From: Ephydatia muelleri
Lineage: Eukaryota; Porifera; Demospongiae; Spongillida; Spongillidae
Reading direction: 5' to 3'
Assembly (NCBI GenBank): GCA_013339895.1
Contig: JABACO010000024.1
Coordinates: 3,458,387 to 3,522,386 of the forward strand
DNA length: 64,000 nucleotides
Positions 8,245 through 20,466 of this stretch are shown here, piece by piece. Within the stretch, counting starts at the first letter, position 1. Each line of letters starts with the position of its first letter. The position numbers were made by a program, and so were the translations under genes. The notes below the pieces were generated by a model. That model had not been told where the DNA came from and ran no database searches. It saw nothing but the letters and a program-made list of their open reading frames with translations.

Positions 8245-9842
8245 TTTTTCACAGCTTTGGAAGTGTATAATTTAGCAAATTGAATATGGTCTGATACTTG
8301 TTTACAAAGCTAGAAGCCACTCTTAAGCGAATGTTTCCTCTGCCTGATGGAATGTCACCTCTGGTTCAGCCATCTTCACGTTCTTAGAAGCACGAGCATC
8401 CACCGCTCTGCTGCCTCTTTCTCTTCGGCATCGCAAGCTACTATATCGCAAGCACAATAAACCACATGCGCTAGGCGCGCGCATAACAATTGAGCTTGTG
8501 TAGCTATTTTTGCAGACCTTTACACTGAGTACTGAGAATAGAAACCGCTCTATTATGTACGCCGGCTAATAATAGGGTATAACTGACTCCTCACTATATT
8601 ATCATCAAGTTTAGCTTTTTTGAAATAATAGTTTTGCCTTCGAGCAACCTTTTTATTTTTAAGGTGTGATCGTTTGCAAGATACATTTCATGAAATGTGA
8701 AATGTTCTCTATACACAGCGATCCTTACGCACCGAGAATCATGTTACGGAGATTGTAATAACCCATGTCCCCAAACTTTGACTTGCACTTTCAGAAATTT
8801 AAATTCTGCAACAATATCTATCTTCTCAGTTAATAATTTTTATTATGGTGTAAACAAAGTATGGAATAATGTCATGAAATCAATTACCTCTGATTCACGA
8901 GGCGAGATCCGTGTGTTTGTGCATTTGAGAGCGTGGGGACCGAGTGGGTGGTGTAACGAAAGAGGGTAACCTGGACTAGGCTGTCCTCCCATCTGTCTGC
9001 GGTTGTAGTGGTATGTCAGTAATTTTCCCTAGGCGATATGGAGTAGTGCCTCCATTACGGTCTGACTCTCAATTGGCACTCTACTCTTGTATATAGCTTT
9101 TGCGCATCAAATCAATTACAAATTTACAATACAAGTAGGTTTACACATGCATCGTGCAACAATGACAGTCGAGACATAACCCAATGCTTTGTATGTCCGT
9201 TAATGTGTGTCACCTACATTTGCGGTTTGCTTTTGCAATTAAACAACAAAGAATCCAAATTGTGATGGAAAGGACCTGGCAAACGAATGTATTCAGTACA
9301 GCAATCCCTGCAGTCCATTATCCACATGGCCTCATCCACCTGGTCACAGTGTTCTGACATAATCTCACCAGAAATACTCTGGTCGAATCCAGGAGATGAG
9401 GAAAGGGTAATCTCATTCCCAGACCCTCAATGCTTGCATGAACTAATAATCAAATGCTGAAGATGTGTTTTCCCCAATAATAATAATAATGTTCGTCAGG
9501 TATGTACAAGTATTCCAATGACTTTTGAGTAAATAGATTTTACTATACATGTAAACACAACTTATGCGGCAAGAATATGATTAGGTAGCTAATACTAATA
9601 CATTGTGACTGAATGTATTGAAACAAATATGTGAACGTGTCGCATGTTTAGTGCATTGTTTCGTTGCATAAATTGTAATGTTTTTGCCAAAACAATATCC
9701 TTGAAATACGCCAAAATATACAACATTAATTAAATTATCATCAAAAAAAAACGCAGATTTCACAGTCAACGATGGTAAGTTGTATTATAAACGAAAGAAT
9801 GGCCAGGAAGTTAGACGTTGGGTTTTCGATATAAGGAAGATC
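8245..9842. other. No gene seen; one transposon-end relic
   Basis: No supported coding region. Around 9407-9426, AATCTCATTCCCAGACCCT resembles the terminus of the 9-bp-TSD fold-back family at 1716, so it may be a decayed end. On the minus strand near 8373, ATGGCTGAACCAGAGG could start a very short peptide, without other support. Confidence 0.4.
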
Positions 9843-11027
9843 AAAAACGAGTGATGGAGGCTTGCCACGAGGCCATCCCGCACATATAGCCACCTAAGCC
9901 ACGTATTCTTTTATCAAGGCGGAGGACATTTTGGTAGGGACAAAACGTTACAGAAGATCTGCTCCCGGTTCAACTGGCAGGACATGACGAACGACGTGAA
10001 AGAACATGTACGAACGTGTGACACTTGCCAACGAAATTAATCAAGGCTTCTGCAGCTGAGCTACATGTGCATCCAATTCCGGTAAGAGCTCCAAGTATGG
10101 TACCAAGTTGGTATCGATATCGTCGGACCATTGACGCTGACACGCAACAAAAACAGGTAGGCATAATATACGCTTTTTTTTAAAAGATGGTTTTGGCTCC
10201 CTATAGGTATCGTGTACCGACTATTTTTCTAAATGGCCAGAAGCTCAAGCACTTCCGTCAAAATGTGCCGAAGGTGGGCCAAAGTTTGTTCTGTCCCTGA
10301 TCACTAGGTTTTGCTGCTTCAAAGTGGACCAAGGTCGTGAGTTCGTTAATTCTCTTAACGAGAAAATGTTCTCGCTGACAGAAATTGAGTACCACCCGTA
10401 AACAAACGGATTGGATGAAAGGTGCCGTGACGAAATCTCTTGTAAAGTACATAAATACTGATCAAAATGACTGGGATGAAAAGATGGAGTATGTACTTTA
10501 TTCGTATCGCACCAGCGTTCATGCTACGACGAAATACACACCCTTTTCTCTGATGTATGGGCGAGAAGCAGTTCTACCTCTCCAACTACGGAATGCAGAG
10601 AGCAAAGATGGAAGTGATTTGTTTTTTCTATGACTGGAATCGAAAGTAAAGCCCAAGAATATGTGGCATATCTGGAAGAGGTGAGAACTGAAGTATTTAC
10701 AGAAGTGACATCCAACATTCAAAATGCTCAAGCTAAACAGAAGCTGTATTATGACTGCAAGCATGCAAGAGCAGGATTTCAGCTGGGAGATCACAGCTTT
10801 TTAAGAAAATGATAAACATTGCTCGCAAAGGAGGAAAATTGGACATGGAATGGTCAGGCCCATATGCTATAGATGAGTTATGTGGTAAGGGGTTATATAG
10901 ACTAAAGAATGAGAGTGGAAAGATACTAAAAAAGAAGTACAACTCAGCCCAGCTGAAAATATATCAACAAAGGCAAGAACATCCAGCTGCTGGTATTGAC
11001 ATACATAGAGGGACAGGGTGGAACTGA
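9843..11027 (+). pseudogene. Ginger-like integrase/transposase relic
   Basis: Broken frames encode an HHCC finger (GGHFGRDKTLQK and HVRTCDTCQR, about 9920-10040), then the first catalytic Asp block (GIDIVGPLTL, about 10105). An intron follows: donor GTAGGC after 10156, acceptor near 10206. The next exon gives TDYFSKWPEAQALPSK and DQGREFVNSL. At 10385-10633 lies the NTDQNDWDEKMEYVLYSYRT stretch and SLMYGREAVLPL, and at 10809-11027 a WSGPYAIDEL GPY-type block. Stops at 10037, 10401 and 10632 break the chain. The glutamate region is degraded (QTDWMKG where GxxERFN is expected). Confidence 0.75.
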
Positions 11028-11817
11028 TACTGATTTCCAAACTGAGAATCATCTGCTCATGAAATACATGTACTTAATGATCAGCTGTATTCATCAAGCT
11101 TGCTTCGGTTGTGGCGAACAGGAGCTGATGAGCTTGCATATGAAGCAGCAGAAGATGTAAGTCAGTGATACATGCACACAATGTAATATATAATTGCTGA
11201 TTACTGTTTTTAACATTATTTTAGCCAACTGCATTCAATCTGGAAGTTGATGAGAATGCTCTAAGTAAAGATCTTATTGTTCAATTGTGGATGAATCATC
11301 GGACATCTAGAGGAGAGGTTCCTTTGAGGGAGATTTGTGGAGACTGTTTTGTTATAATGAATGACACACTTGAAGAAGAGTTTGACCACTTCAGAAATGA
11401 TCTAATATGCAGTCACAGCTATTGAACTGGTGCAACATTGGTACAACTTTAATGGTACAAACATTCAAACAAATAGTAAACATACTTGCTAATGTCTTCA
11501 ACAAACATTGATACCTTCTGCCAATGGATTTGAATACAAGAAAGTTGTACACTGCAGAAAGGTGTAGCCCTTGATAACCTCACCATAACTAGTAAGCTGA
11601 AATTCATTTCATATGAGTTTGTGTACTTATGTACATCTCTTGCTTAGACCAAAGTCAGCCTTTAACTAATGGAATAACTACAGTCTTTGAGGATAATATG
11701 GGTGCCAATGGGAACAGTCATCGTCCTCAAGGGGGGAAAATGAAATGAAAATTACCACGTTCAGACAACGTGTATCAAAGAAAAGTAACCACTAGGAAAT
11801 GTGGGAGGAACATAAAT

Positions 11818-12290
11818 ACATTATTGAGTCCAACACAGAGTGGTTGGATGATATTATAATTAATGCTTCTCAATACGTGTATGGTATATGTGCATGGACT
11901 ACAAGCAACCACATTGGGATACCACTTAACATTTGACATCATGAGAAAGGACTTTGTACAAATTCTTCATAATAGAGAAGACCATTGGTTTACAATCTAA
12001 ACCCTTGGTTTGCCATCAGGTCATGTAAACATCTATGACAGTCTGTATCAGACTTGTACTGACCATGCCGTATAACAATTTGCTCCATTATCTTCATTCC
12101 TAACAATGCAGTCCACCTCCACTTTATTGATGCTCATAAACAGACCAACAACTCAGACTGTGGCCTGATATGCCATTTCTTATGCTACTGGGTTATGCTG
12201 TGGTGCAGATATATGTTCCATAAAATATGACGTGGTGGTCATGCGGCAGCATCTATTGACATGCTTGGAAAGTGGAAGAATGACTGAATT
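11818..12290 (+). pseudogene. Ulp1-type protease relic of the Ginger-like element
   Basis: Fragments in shifting frames match the Ulp1 C48 peptidase of the intact element: EWLDDIIINASQYV (about 11839), NREDHWFTI with the catalytic His (about 11970), VNIYDSLYQ with the Asp (about 12030) and NNSDCGLICHFL with the Cys (about 12150). At least three stops or frameshifts interrupt it. All catalytic landmarks remain visible in order, which supports the assignment. Confidence 0.75.
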
Positions 12291-12346
12291 TTGCAGTTCA
12301 GATAGAGAAAACAGTCGTACATGCATTATGGGCAATAAGATGATTT

Positions 12347-12499
12347 AAGTGAGGTGCTACTGCCGATTGCCAGATTCTGGAGTAAAGCAGTTCTTGCAAA
12401 GAATGGTTTCACAAGAAATGTGACTCCTCTATACCCTGAAAGGCCTGGAGTGACTTAAAATGCAGATGGTACTGTAAAAACTGCCAGTCTGAAGCATAA
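12347..12499 (+). pseudogene. PHD-finger relic of the Ginger-like element
   Basis: The start reads VRCYCRLPDSG and the end KCRWYCKNCQSEA before TAA. These fit the first and last Cys pairs of a PHD finger like that of the intact element (YCTCRMPNNG... RWCCGCK). The middle is frameshifted. Position after the Ulp1 relic matches the intact copy. Confidence 0.6.
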
Positions 12500-12544
12500 A
12501 TCAACTGATCATAAACAGTTCACAGACTCATCAGAATATTCTAT

Positions 12545-12845
12545 GCATTCATTTCGGTGTATCAATGGGTATCATCTCGATGTAGTAAAATGAACAGAAT
12601 GATACTCTGAGCAGAAATCAAAATTCAAAGAACAAGTCATACAAAAACCCATGGCAGTATTCGTATATGACTTGTTCTCAGTCTCTAACTTAAGTCAGCT
12701 GATCATGAGTATATGCATGTATAAACAGATTCATTTATTCGTCACCATCGTGTATGAATGGGTACATATCATCTCGAAATATATAGTAAGAACAAATGAA
12801 TAATGAGCTGTATGACAGAATTCAAAGAACAAGTTATATATACGC
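12545..12845 (+). repeat. Degenerate direct repeat, about 105 bp units
   Basis: Positions 12545-12645 and 12735-12845 share TGGGTA..ATCATCTCGA, ..AGAAC/GAACAGAAT and AATTCAAAGAACAAGT with moderate divergence. Each copy is followed by similar AT-rich sequence. Confidence 0.6.
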
Positions 12846-12849
12846 GTAC

Positions 12850-13555
12850 AAATAGTTGCCACAGATATACATGCATATGCTTCATTTCTTTTTTGTGATG
12901 CGTAATTTTGCTGACTATCATTAATAAAATGACGCCCCGTGTAGGCCGATACACATGCTTATAATTGTAGCGGGAAACACGCTATCACCATCCTACCCAG
13001 GTGAAGGGAGGAGGGGGGGTGGCCTAGCAGCTGTAACAAAACAATGTAGTCCTTTTAAAATAACTAGAATCAACAAGATTTATGTACATATACTGTGCGC
13101 ACGTGTGTTATTGTAATATACTCTACACTTTCAGTACTGCTTCACAATCGAATTATACCTACCATCATGGTAACACAGTCTATAGAATCAATGTCTCCAA
13201 TGAATTTAGATGTACCTCCATAGCAGATCATGCGTACCGTACATGTGTGCACTTGCTATGCTTCTCAGCTATACAATACACCTGTTCAGGTCAAGATCTC
13301 CTTCCTCTCCTATCCCAAATGAACGGCTATGTTATGTGCATATCAGTGTCCTTAATTTAATGTGTAAGTGGAAGACACTGAGCATCAGTTGAATTATATA
13401 TCCTTTTCATGGAAACACTACTCCCAGAGTCAGACCTCTGTCTTGTGCCAAATGCAACCAGCACTACAACTAAACAATAACGGCCACTGAATGAGAACAA
13501 ATAAGGGTGCAATCACATTGCCTAGTGCTATTCATGTACAACACATGCTACATTA
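12850..13555. other. No gene seen; downstream flank of the ROCO-death gene
   Basis: No supported coding region; short ORFs are not recognisable. It lies just past the poly(A) signal of the minus-strand gene. Confidence 0.5.
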
Positions 13556-13561
13556 TTTATT
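13556..13561 (-). promoter_or_regulatory. Candidate poly(A) signal (AATAAA)
   Basis: TTTATT on the plus strand reads AATAAA on the minus strand, about 65 bases after the death-domain stop codon. That is a normal spacing for a short 3' untranslated region. Confidence 0.55.
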
Positions 13562-13624
13562 AGTACACTACAGCATCCTACTCTATTGGAATACTAAACA
13601 TTACATCAAATGCTACGCTTAGAC

Positions 13625-13935
13625 CTAGAGGTTCAGAGCAGTCCCTATTTCATCAGCCAAACTATGTAGTTCAATTTCTTTTAGCACATCAACTAGTGTC
13701 TGCCATGTTACAGGTGTCCTTCCAGTACCATCGATCCACTTCTTGTAGACAGCTGTGATAATTTTCACAGGGTCATGGTGACATTTCTCCTCTAGACTGC
13801 TGACTATATCACAGTTGTCATCATTCAAGAGGTACATCGCTAGTTCGGTATAGTGAGTATTGGTTTTCTGTATGATTTTAATATTCTTCAATCCATCAAT
13901 TTGAAGGTTAGTCAATAGCTTTAGTGTAGGCACAC
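13625..13935 (-). CDS. Death domain, last exon of ankyrin-ROCO-death gene
   Basis: About 100 codons ending in TAG at 13625-13627. The protein shows the six-helix death-fold pattern: TELAMYLLNDDNCDIV, then a middle with DPVKIITAVYKKWIDG, the conserved Trp in PVTWQTLVDVLKEIEL and the final HSLADEIGTAL helix. Death domains assemble signalling complexes by homotypic contacts. Its place downstream of the ROCO exon on the same strand parallels DAPK1. The acceptor is unresolved: AG at 13936-13937 leaves two bases before the frame, while AG at 13919-13920 gives phase 0 with a weaker tract. An unseen small exon between 13.9 and 17.1 kb is also possible. Confidence 0.75.
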
Positions 13936-16900
13936 CTATATGTATCCAAGGGGCAAAACATATAGTTAGCAGACCACATTACAAAGCACATAGCCAAATT
14001 AGTGCAACCCTTAAGGATGAGAGCATTAAGAATATTAAGTTGGCCTTTGATGTAGAGTGAAAACTGGAAGAGTGAAAAATTATGCAAATTAGGGATTCAC
14101 AGTATTTCTGTGTCTTAAATAAAATTAGTTTGATGGGAGTGGTTTTTACTTTAGCATCTATCTAGCAATGGGAATGAATTATTGCCTTCACTCACTCATT
14201 TGCATACACTTTATCAAAGATATGACAGAACAGTGTCATTGTTATGGAAGTCAGGTCATCACTTTATCTTATGTAATGTAATTCAAGTTTTGTACAGTTG
14301 ATCAAAATTAGATGCAACAATGAGATGTAATGTCAATCAAATACCCTTCTAAACTGATGTCACTCATGCAAGTTAATGATGCATGTGCACTAGTGGACCA
14401 AAACAATTGTTAAATTAAATCAGCACATATGGCTTTCAAAATCAGGAAAGACAATGCCAGTTGGAAACCAGACACTCATCCTCATGCAATGTAGGCACAC
14501 ATTAATTAGCTGGCCGGCCACCTGTCATCATAGTGTTACACAAGTTTTGATACCTCATCTTTGAAATCAAAAGTTTTTCATTAACCAGGGTGTACTGCTG
14601 ATATGTATACTCTACAGAGTGTATGTTGACATGATGAATTGATACAAATGGCTTATTCCATATACACACTGCAATCAATGAAAATTAAAAATACCATTCC
14701 GTGCATGGCCCAAATGAAGAACTTTACTTCAATTAAATGGGCACTTCCATGATCAAAAGGTACCATTAAATCATTGAACTCAAACTCTATATTAAACTTG
14801 TGTTTGTAAAGCAATGCTATGAATATTCCAGTCACCCACTTCTAAGGCACCATCCTTATTACATTTTGTGAGTTGCCTAATACATGTGCTGTATACTGTA
14901 GATCTTTGATTGCAGCTCATTCCTATAAATCAGATAGGCAATCTAGATGTAGGGGACATGATGCCACCCCAGCATGAAGATATACAAGATTGATGGTCAT
15001 ATTTATCAATTGCTGAGTGATTTGAAATGGCAATGCTACATGTAGATGCTAGATATATGCACATGTGGGTAGAAATAAAATCATATAATTAGGATACCCA
15101 AGTGGCCTACTATGCCATGCTCAAACGCAAGTACCCAAAACCCAGTGCTCATAATCAGGTGCCTACAACCCAGTGCCCATACCCCAGTACCCAAAAAAGC
15201 TGGAAATCTAATCACTGTAGTGGCGATTGCTATAACAATTGACACAATATACGGCATACGAATAGCTAGTACAGCAGAAAATTGGAATTTTATTGTGATT
15301 ATTTTCATGCCAGATACTGTTTAAATAAAGAAGCACACACTGTAGTATTGTATTTTGCTTTGCTATATTTGGCTTCTCTGATACACTACCATGCTGACAT
15401 TAAAATTTTATGCACTTTTGGATGCAGCCAGCTTCTCAGTACACATAACGCTAACATTTCACAGCTTACCTAGCTCCACATGTAGATCTACATAGAGTGA
15501 ATTAACTAAATATCATAGTACAGTGATGCGATCAACGTCACCGTAAATTAAGATATCAGAAACTCAAAAGACAAAAGAAACGCTGGCTGAAAATATTACA
15601 TTTTGTTTGGTATCAAGGTAACAAAAAAGGACCCGCAAAAACTCATTCACGTCATAGTTAAATCTATGTTACAAACATCCTTTAGTCTTGCTTGTTTATT
15701 AGCTTTATTATGGTTGCCCCCCCCCTCCCAGGCCATTTCTGAAATGATGTAATTGGTGCAATACTAGCTTCCACTTGTCTAGACACTTTTGTGTCAATTC
15801 TACACATTGTGATATAAAATATACTCATTTGACCAAAAATAAAACTCGCGCAAGTTTACGCAACATGTGTGGGTATGTGTGTGATGTCTAGTTGCATTTG
15901 GTAGTACTGTACATGGGGCCATATATCCACGTGAATCACAACAATAATCTCTTGTTTCACAAATCACTCCTACATATCTTTTCTCCCTACACACAAAACA
16001 TCTCTTGTTTCACAAATCAATCTTACATATCTTTTCTCCCTACACACAAAGCATCAATTCAAATTAAAATATTCACATGGTAGAAACTAAAAATATAAAA
16101 ATAGCTACTTTATAGCTAGTATACACTGCAGAAATTACAAAGATAAAGAACTAGATGTAAACATGATAAAATACTATTGACATACTCATGCTTCAGGTAT
16201 CATGACATATCTTGTTGTTTTCTTATACTAAATTTAGCACATAGGGAATAATAAAAAAATACATAAGATAATTTCCAAGAAGTGACCTAATGCAGGTTTA
16301 TACATTTTTTGATATTCAAGAAGCCTGAAATGTCCTCAACATGTTGCTTCTTATGCACTGAGAATCTGAGTATCTGTCATAGAATTGTAAGGCACTGAAT
16401 TTGTAATTAGCAGTACATTTCAACGCGTTACATTTCCATTGCATGTTATGGAAATGTTATTATGTATGTGCTAGGTAATGAAAAGATAAAGAAATGCTGG
16501 CTGAATATATTACATTTTTAAAAGGACTGACAAAAACTCATGTTACAAACATCCTGTTAATAAGCTTCATTATGGTTCCCCCCCCCATTATTGAAATGAC
16601 GCAATTGGTGCAATACTAGCTTCCACTTATTCTTTTTGCGGAAACATTCCTACATGTTTGTTATAAAAGTACAAGTGTGCCGGAGTACTTAGGTAACTAG
16701 TACCACACTAAAGAATTACAAATGAACTTGGTGTAAAGGACGACACCCACGCTCGCAGCGGTCCATACAAGGGAAGTTCCCTAATACGTAATTGTGATCA
16801 TGTAACTAACAGTTCAGTCCTGCATAATGTTATATCACAGTTGCCATGGTGCAGGTTTGAAAGGATAGAGGTCAATTTCCATACACTCTTTTCCATCCCT

Positions 16901-17085
16901 ACATCTAATATTTAGCTATACCTCTTTTGCACTTGTGTGACATCTTCTGCTCCTGGAATGGTATTAAGCACATGTATTAATGTACGCATAATATCGAAAT
17001 GAAATTTTCCCACCCAAGTATACATTTCAAAATGCGAAACCAACAGTTTCTTTCCTTCAATTCACTTATTACGATGCATTTGTAG
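13936..17085 (-). other. Intron between ROCO and death-domain exons
   Basis: No recognisable exon. It contains a direct repeat (15575-15795 and 16480-16632, sharing GCAATACTAGCTTCCACTT and a poly-C run) and a degenerate CCCAGTGCCCATA-type array at 15115-15190. A small missed exon cannot be excluded. Confidence 0.5.
15575..16632. repeat. Direct repeat pair within the intron
   Basis: Positions 15575-15795 and 16480-16632 both read GAAA(C/T)GCTGGCTGAA, AAAAACTCAT, TTACAAACATCCT, TTATGGTT plus poly-C, and GCAATACTAGCTTCCACTT. The second copy is shorter by internal deletions. Confidence 0.8.
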
Positions 17086-19213
17086 CATATACCTGCATAA
17101 ACCATTGCTTATGTTCCATTGATAGATCACTTGGAGTACCAATATAGTAACATCTCATTTCCTGAGATTCATCACTGAATGCACACATAGCAGGATGTGG
17201 ATCGTGTACATAATCACCATTCTGATACATGCATTTCCTTGGACAATAGAATCCATACTTTGGAGATGGATATTTCATATCTTTGCAAACAGTGGAAAGC
17301 ACATCATTCATATCTCGATAAATCTTATATTTCACTTCCGGTAACGCTTCTTGGATAAGGCACACTTCATAATATGCAGAGAATTCACTAAATATTACAT
17401 TATATGTTTTTCCAAAATACGTACAGTAGAAGTCTATTTTATTTCTAAATTGGGGTGCACCTTTATTGAGTTCCCACTTGTGTGAAACAATAATTCCAAT
17501 TGTTGCCGCACAGAAGAGCCCAACAGGACAGTAGCCATGATCAAACAACACTAAATAGCACAAAGATTTGCTGGATATATTACAAGACAGTCCAACTTTG
17601 GGTAGTACACAAGGCATAAAATACATATTTGCTCCCTCCATTTTAGATATAATATGACGATGATGTAATAGACTAATTAGTTCATCTACTTTTAAGCAGT
17701 CCTTAACATCTCTTAGAACTGAAGCATCAAATAGTCCCTCCTTTTTGAACACATACTTATGCTTAAAGTGCGGGCCAGATACAAAATTTTCAAAATACTG
17801 AATAATAATTTCTGAGATGGAATCAAATATGAGCTGGAAGTCAGTAATCACATATTCATTTAATCCAGGGATATCGGAATAGTATAGCAATGTGCCAGCT
17901 TCATAGTGGAGATAGTGAAGAACGTCATTCATGCCATCTGTAATACCACATCTACATGCTATATCTTTACAGTCACTCATTCCTACCTTGCGGAGCTTCT
18001 TTAGTTCCGCAGATTTATGAAGCACAAAATCAAACACCAGCCAAGGAGCAGGGACATCTTGAGATTCAAATTGTAATATCAATTCTTCAATTTTCTTCTT
18101 TACTGACACTATATCATGTTGACTAAAATTATCAATGCCAGTAATTAAATCTTCCATGCTTTGCACCTGGATGGATTCAAATGCTTTTGATGGGTGCAAC
18201 CATCCATACAATTTCATTGCAATGCTTTCAATTTTTGCTTTAATATTTCTCTCTTTGTCAGCTTGAGGGTCTTGAGAGACCTCCAGTTTATCCTTATGGG
18301 TGCCAATTAATAATACTTTGCATTGAGACGGCAATGAAGTGTCATTTTGTGACACTGCAAAACTGGCAAGGGCATGGGAAATAATATCTTTGACAATATA
18401 TGTACCGTGCCATGTCATTTGCCCTTCACATTGACTTTCTGGCTGATACTGAACTGGATGTAATGCTTCGAGATCATCGGTCAACTTAAAGACAAGAACT
18501 GTTAGAGATGGGCCACTTATTAGGAGAGGAAATATCTCTTGAAAGCTAGGCTGGCCCCCACCATCAATAATTTGCAGAAACATTGCTTTATCGATGTTAA
18601 GAGCTCTCACCAACTCTTCCCATTTGCCAGCTTTATTAGCATTGAGGAAAAACTCTTTAATATCCAAATCTGTAAACACTTTTTTATATTCATTTGTATC
18701 AATAATTTCTGAAGGGTGAAATTTTTTCCTTACTGTTTCTTCAGTTAAAACCTGTAATGTTGCACAGTCTGCACCCAAATCACATGTTTCAACACTAAGT
18801 TGAGGCTCTAAACTTGAATTCTGATGTACATCAATTTCTATCGTGTAATCATGCAATGATTCTTCTGGAAGTTCATTGCTTTCAGCATCACAGTATAATT
18901 TTGTATTGCCTAAGCATTGAATTAGGGATTTTGCTATGTCGTCTAATTTTTGGCAAGTCCATTTCCATTCATTGCTTCCTTCATTAGTCATCGCTATTCG
19001 TTCAACAAAAATAGGTCCACACATTTCTGCAATGTTTGTGCTAGGTTCAATGTTGCTGCCACTGGGTTGCAACCCTACACCCTCAACAACTCTTAGGAGC
19101 TGTTTTCTAAGAGTGGTTTTCCCTGCTCTTGGGGTTCCATAGAAAATTAATTTGATCATTCTCAGTTGTTTAAACATGATATGTTTAGAATTGTCCAGAA
19201 TTGTTGATATATT
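17069..19213 (-). CDS. ROCO (Roc-COR) GTPase exon
   Basis: One uninterrupted exon of about 715 codons. Residues here are counted from an upstream in-frame codon at 19231. Roc features: P-loop GTPRAGKT (32-39), switch-II-like DGGGQ (223-227) and base-recognition THKD (311-314). The 170 residues between P-loop and switch II form an unusually long insert. COR-like sequence runs from about 395 to 545, including VLHYLHYEAGTLLYY and VITDFQLIFDSI. A Cys-rich region lies near the end. The acceptor is TTGTCAG or TTGTCAGAG; the second (exon start 19213) is phase 0 and joins in frame to the ankyrin exons. The frame stops at 17069, but a donor GTATAT after TGGTTTATGCAG at about 17086 probably splices on. 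Roc-COR proteins are GTP-regulated dimers. The order ankyrin-Roc-COR-death resembles DAPK1. Confidence 0.85.
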   Translation of the reverse strand, partial: NISTILDNSKHIMFKQLRMIKLIFYGTPRAGKTTLRKQLLRVVEGVGLQPSGSNIEPSTNIAEMCGPIFVERIAMTNEGSNEWKWTCQKLDDIAKSLIQCLGNTKLYCDAESNELPEESLHDYTIEIDVHQNSSLEPQLSVETCDLGADCATLQVLTEETVRKKFHPSEIIDTNEYKKVFTDLDIKEFFLNANKAGKWEELVRALNIDKAMFLQIIDGGGQPSFQEIFPLLISGPSLTVLVFKLTDDLEALHPVQYQPESQCEGQMTWHGTYIVKDIISHALASFAVSQNDTSLPSQCKVLLIGTHKDKLEVSQDPQADKERNIKAKIESIAMKLYGWLHPSKAFESIQVQSMEDLITGIDNFSQHDIVSVKKKIEELILQFESQDVPAPWLVFDFVLHKSAELKKLRKVGMSDCKDIACRCGITDGMNDVLHYLHYEAGTLLYYSDIPGLNEYVITDFQLIFDSISEIIIQYFENFVSGPHFKHKYVFKKEGLFDASVLRDVKDCLKVDELISLLHHRHIISKMEGANMYFMPCVLPKVGLSCNISSKSLCYLVLFDHGYCPVGLFCAATIGIIVSHKWELNKGAPQFRNKIDFYCTYFGKTYNVIFSEFSAYYEVCLIQEALPEVKYKIYRDMNDVLSTVCKDMKYPSPKYGFYCPRKCMYQNGDYVHDPHPAMCAFSDESQEMRCYYIGTPSDLSMEHKQWFMQVYATNAS

Positions 19214-20466
19214 CTCTGACAAGAAAAACAAAATTAATAATGATCAATCAATAAGTTTCAAATGTATAATACCAGTGCAAATGCAGTGATATACTGTTGG
19301 ACATCAAAGGATTGTTTCCATGAAAAGGAACGTAGTGCATGTTTTTCAAGATTTCATGTTTTGTGATATTCTAGACCTCTGAAATGACCTCTACACAGTG
19401 CGGAATCAGTTATAGAGTTTTAAGGCACTGATATTTATTTTCAACATGAGTGCTACATTGTACTGGAAATGTTATAATGTAAATGTATACGTTAGGCCCC
19501 TTTATGCAGAAATGATCCCAAATGATGAATAATGTACTTTGAAATAAACAATGTACATGTTTTTGTGGTAACTAACATGTACAAGTATTTTGTAGTGTAC
19601 AGTACCCTTGAAATCAGGGTTAATACATTCTAGTAACACTCATTTGTATATTTATTCATGATAATCGGTAACAATCTGCGATACTAAATTGCTATTGCTA
19701 CCACAGTGAGGCAAGCAAAAATAATATTTATAAACGTCCAGAATAAAATTTAGTGAACAGTAAAATGCAATGGATTTCTATTTCCTTCTTAAACAACACA
19801 AGCAGAAATTCCATCTGATTCAAGTTCAAGAGAGAAAACTTAGAAACTAGTCAACATTGGAGTACAACTATATGAACATGCTGGTCTTCCAATAGTCAGG
19901 ACTGAGTGGCATCTAGACGTTTTATGGTTATTTAGAAGCATTCACCCAACTGTGACACTGCTTTGGTATATCATAATGTACAGTAAAAGCCAAGAAGTAA
20001 TGTGTGCACTCTCACATGATTAAAAGTACATTGGAATATGTTCCGTCAACAAGTGCTGTAAGTTTAGAAGTGCAAACAGAGCGCACTATGTTTGTATGTG
20101 TGACAATTTCATGTATTCCAGCAGCACCATAACACTTGGACTTCATATAATATGATCCTTAGATTGAAGAGCCATGATTATGCAACAACGTTTTGACGGC
20201 TATCTAGGAATTAGTGCATATATAAAGATGAGCTTTCCCAATGCAATTTTTTCTTATCGATGAGTTGTGAGTATAGCTCTTCTATAAATAGGTCTGAGCA
20301 ATTCATAGGCTCTGGATCAGTATGAAATGCACTGTGTGACCCTTCAGGTATGGAGCCATTAGAGTACAGTTTGTATTATGGGACGAGGTTTGTACTTTAC
20401 ATGGGACTTTATTATAGCCATATGTGTTCCATATGTATCTAATTTCAGTCACTATTTTTAAGAACA
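19214..20466 (-). other. Intron upstream of the ROCO exon
   Basis: No coding similarity. It contains sequence recurring elsewhere in the locus (19300-19460 resembles 16320-16460, 27840-28020 and 43480-43650, around TTCTAGAATATCAAAA-type text). Confidence 0.5.

Larger units (their letters stand above)
9843..12499 (+). mobile_element. Decayed Ginger-like DNA transposon
   Basis: Same domain order as the complete Ginger element at 33692-37337: spliced integrase, GPY-type C-terminal block, Ulp1 protease and PHD finger. The order is kept, but every domain has stops or frameshifts. Neither an RT domain nor LTRs are visible. Terminal repeats could not be located, so the stated limits are those of the coding relics. 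Confidence 0.7.
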
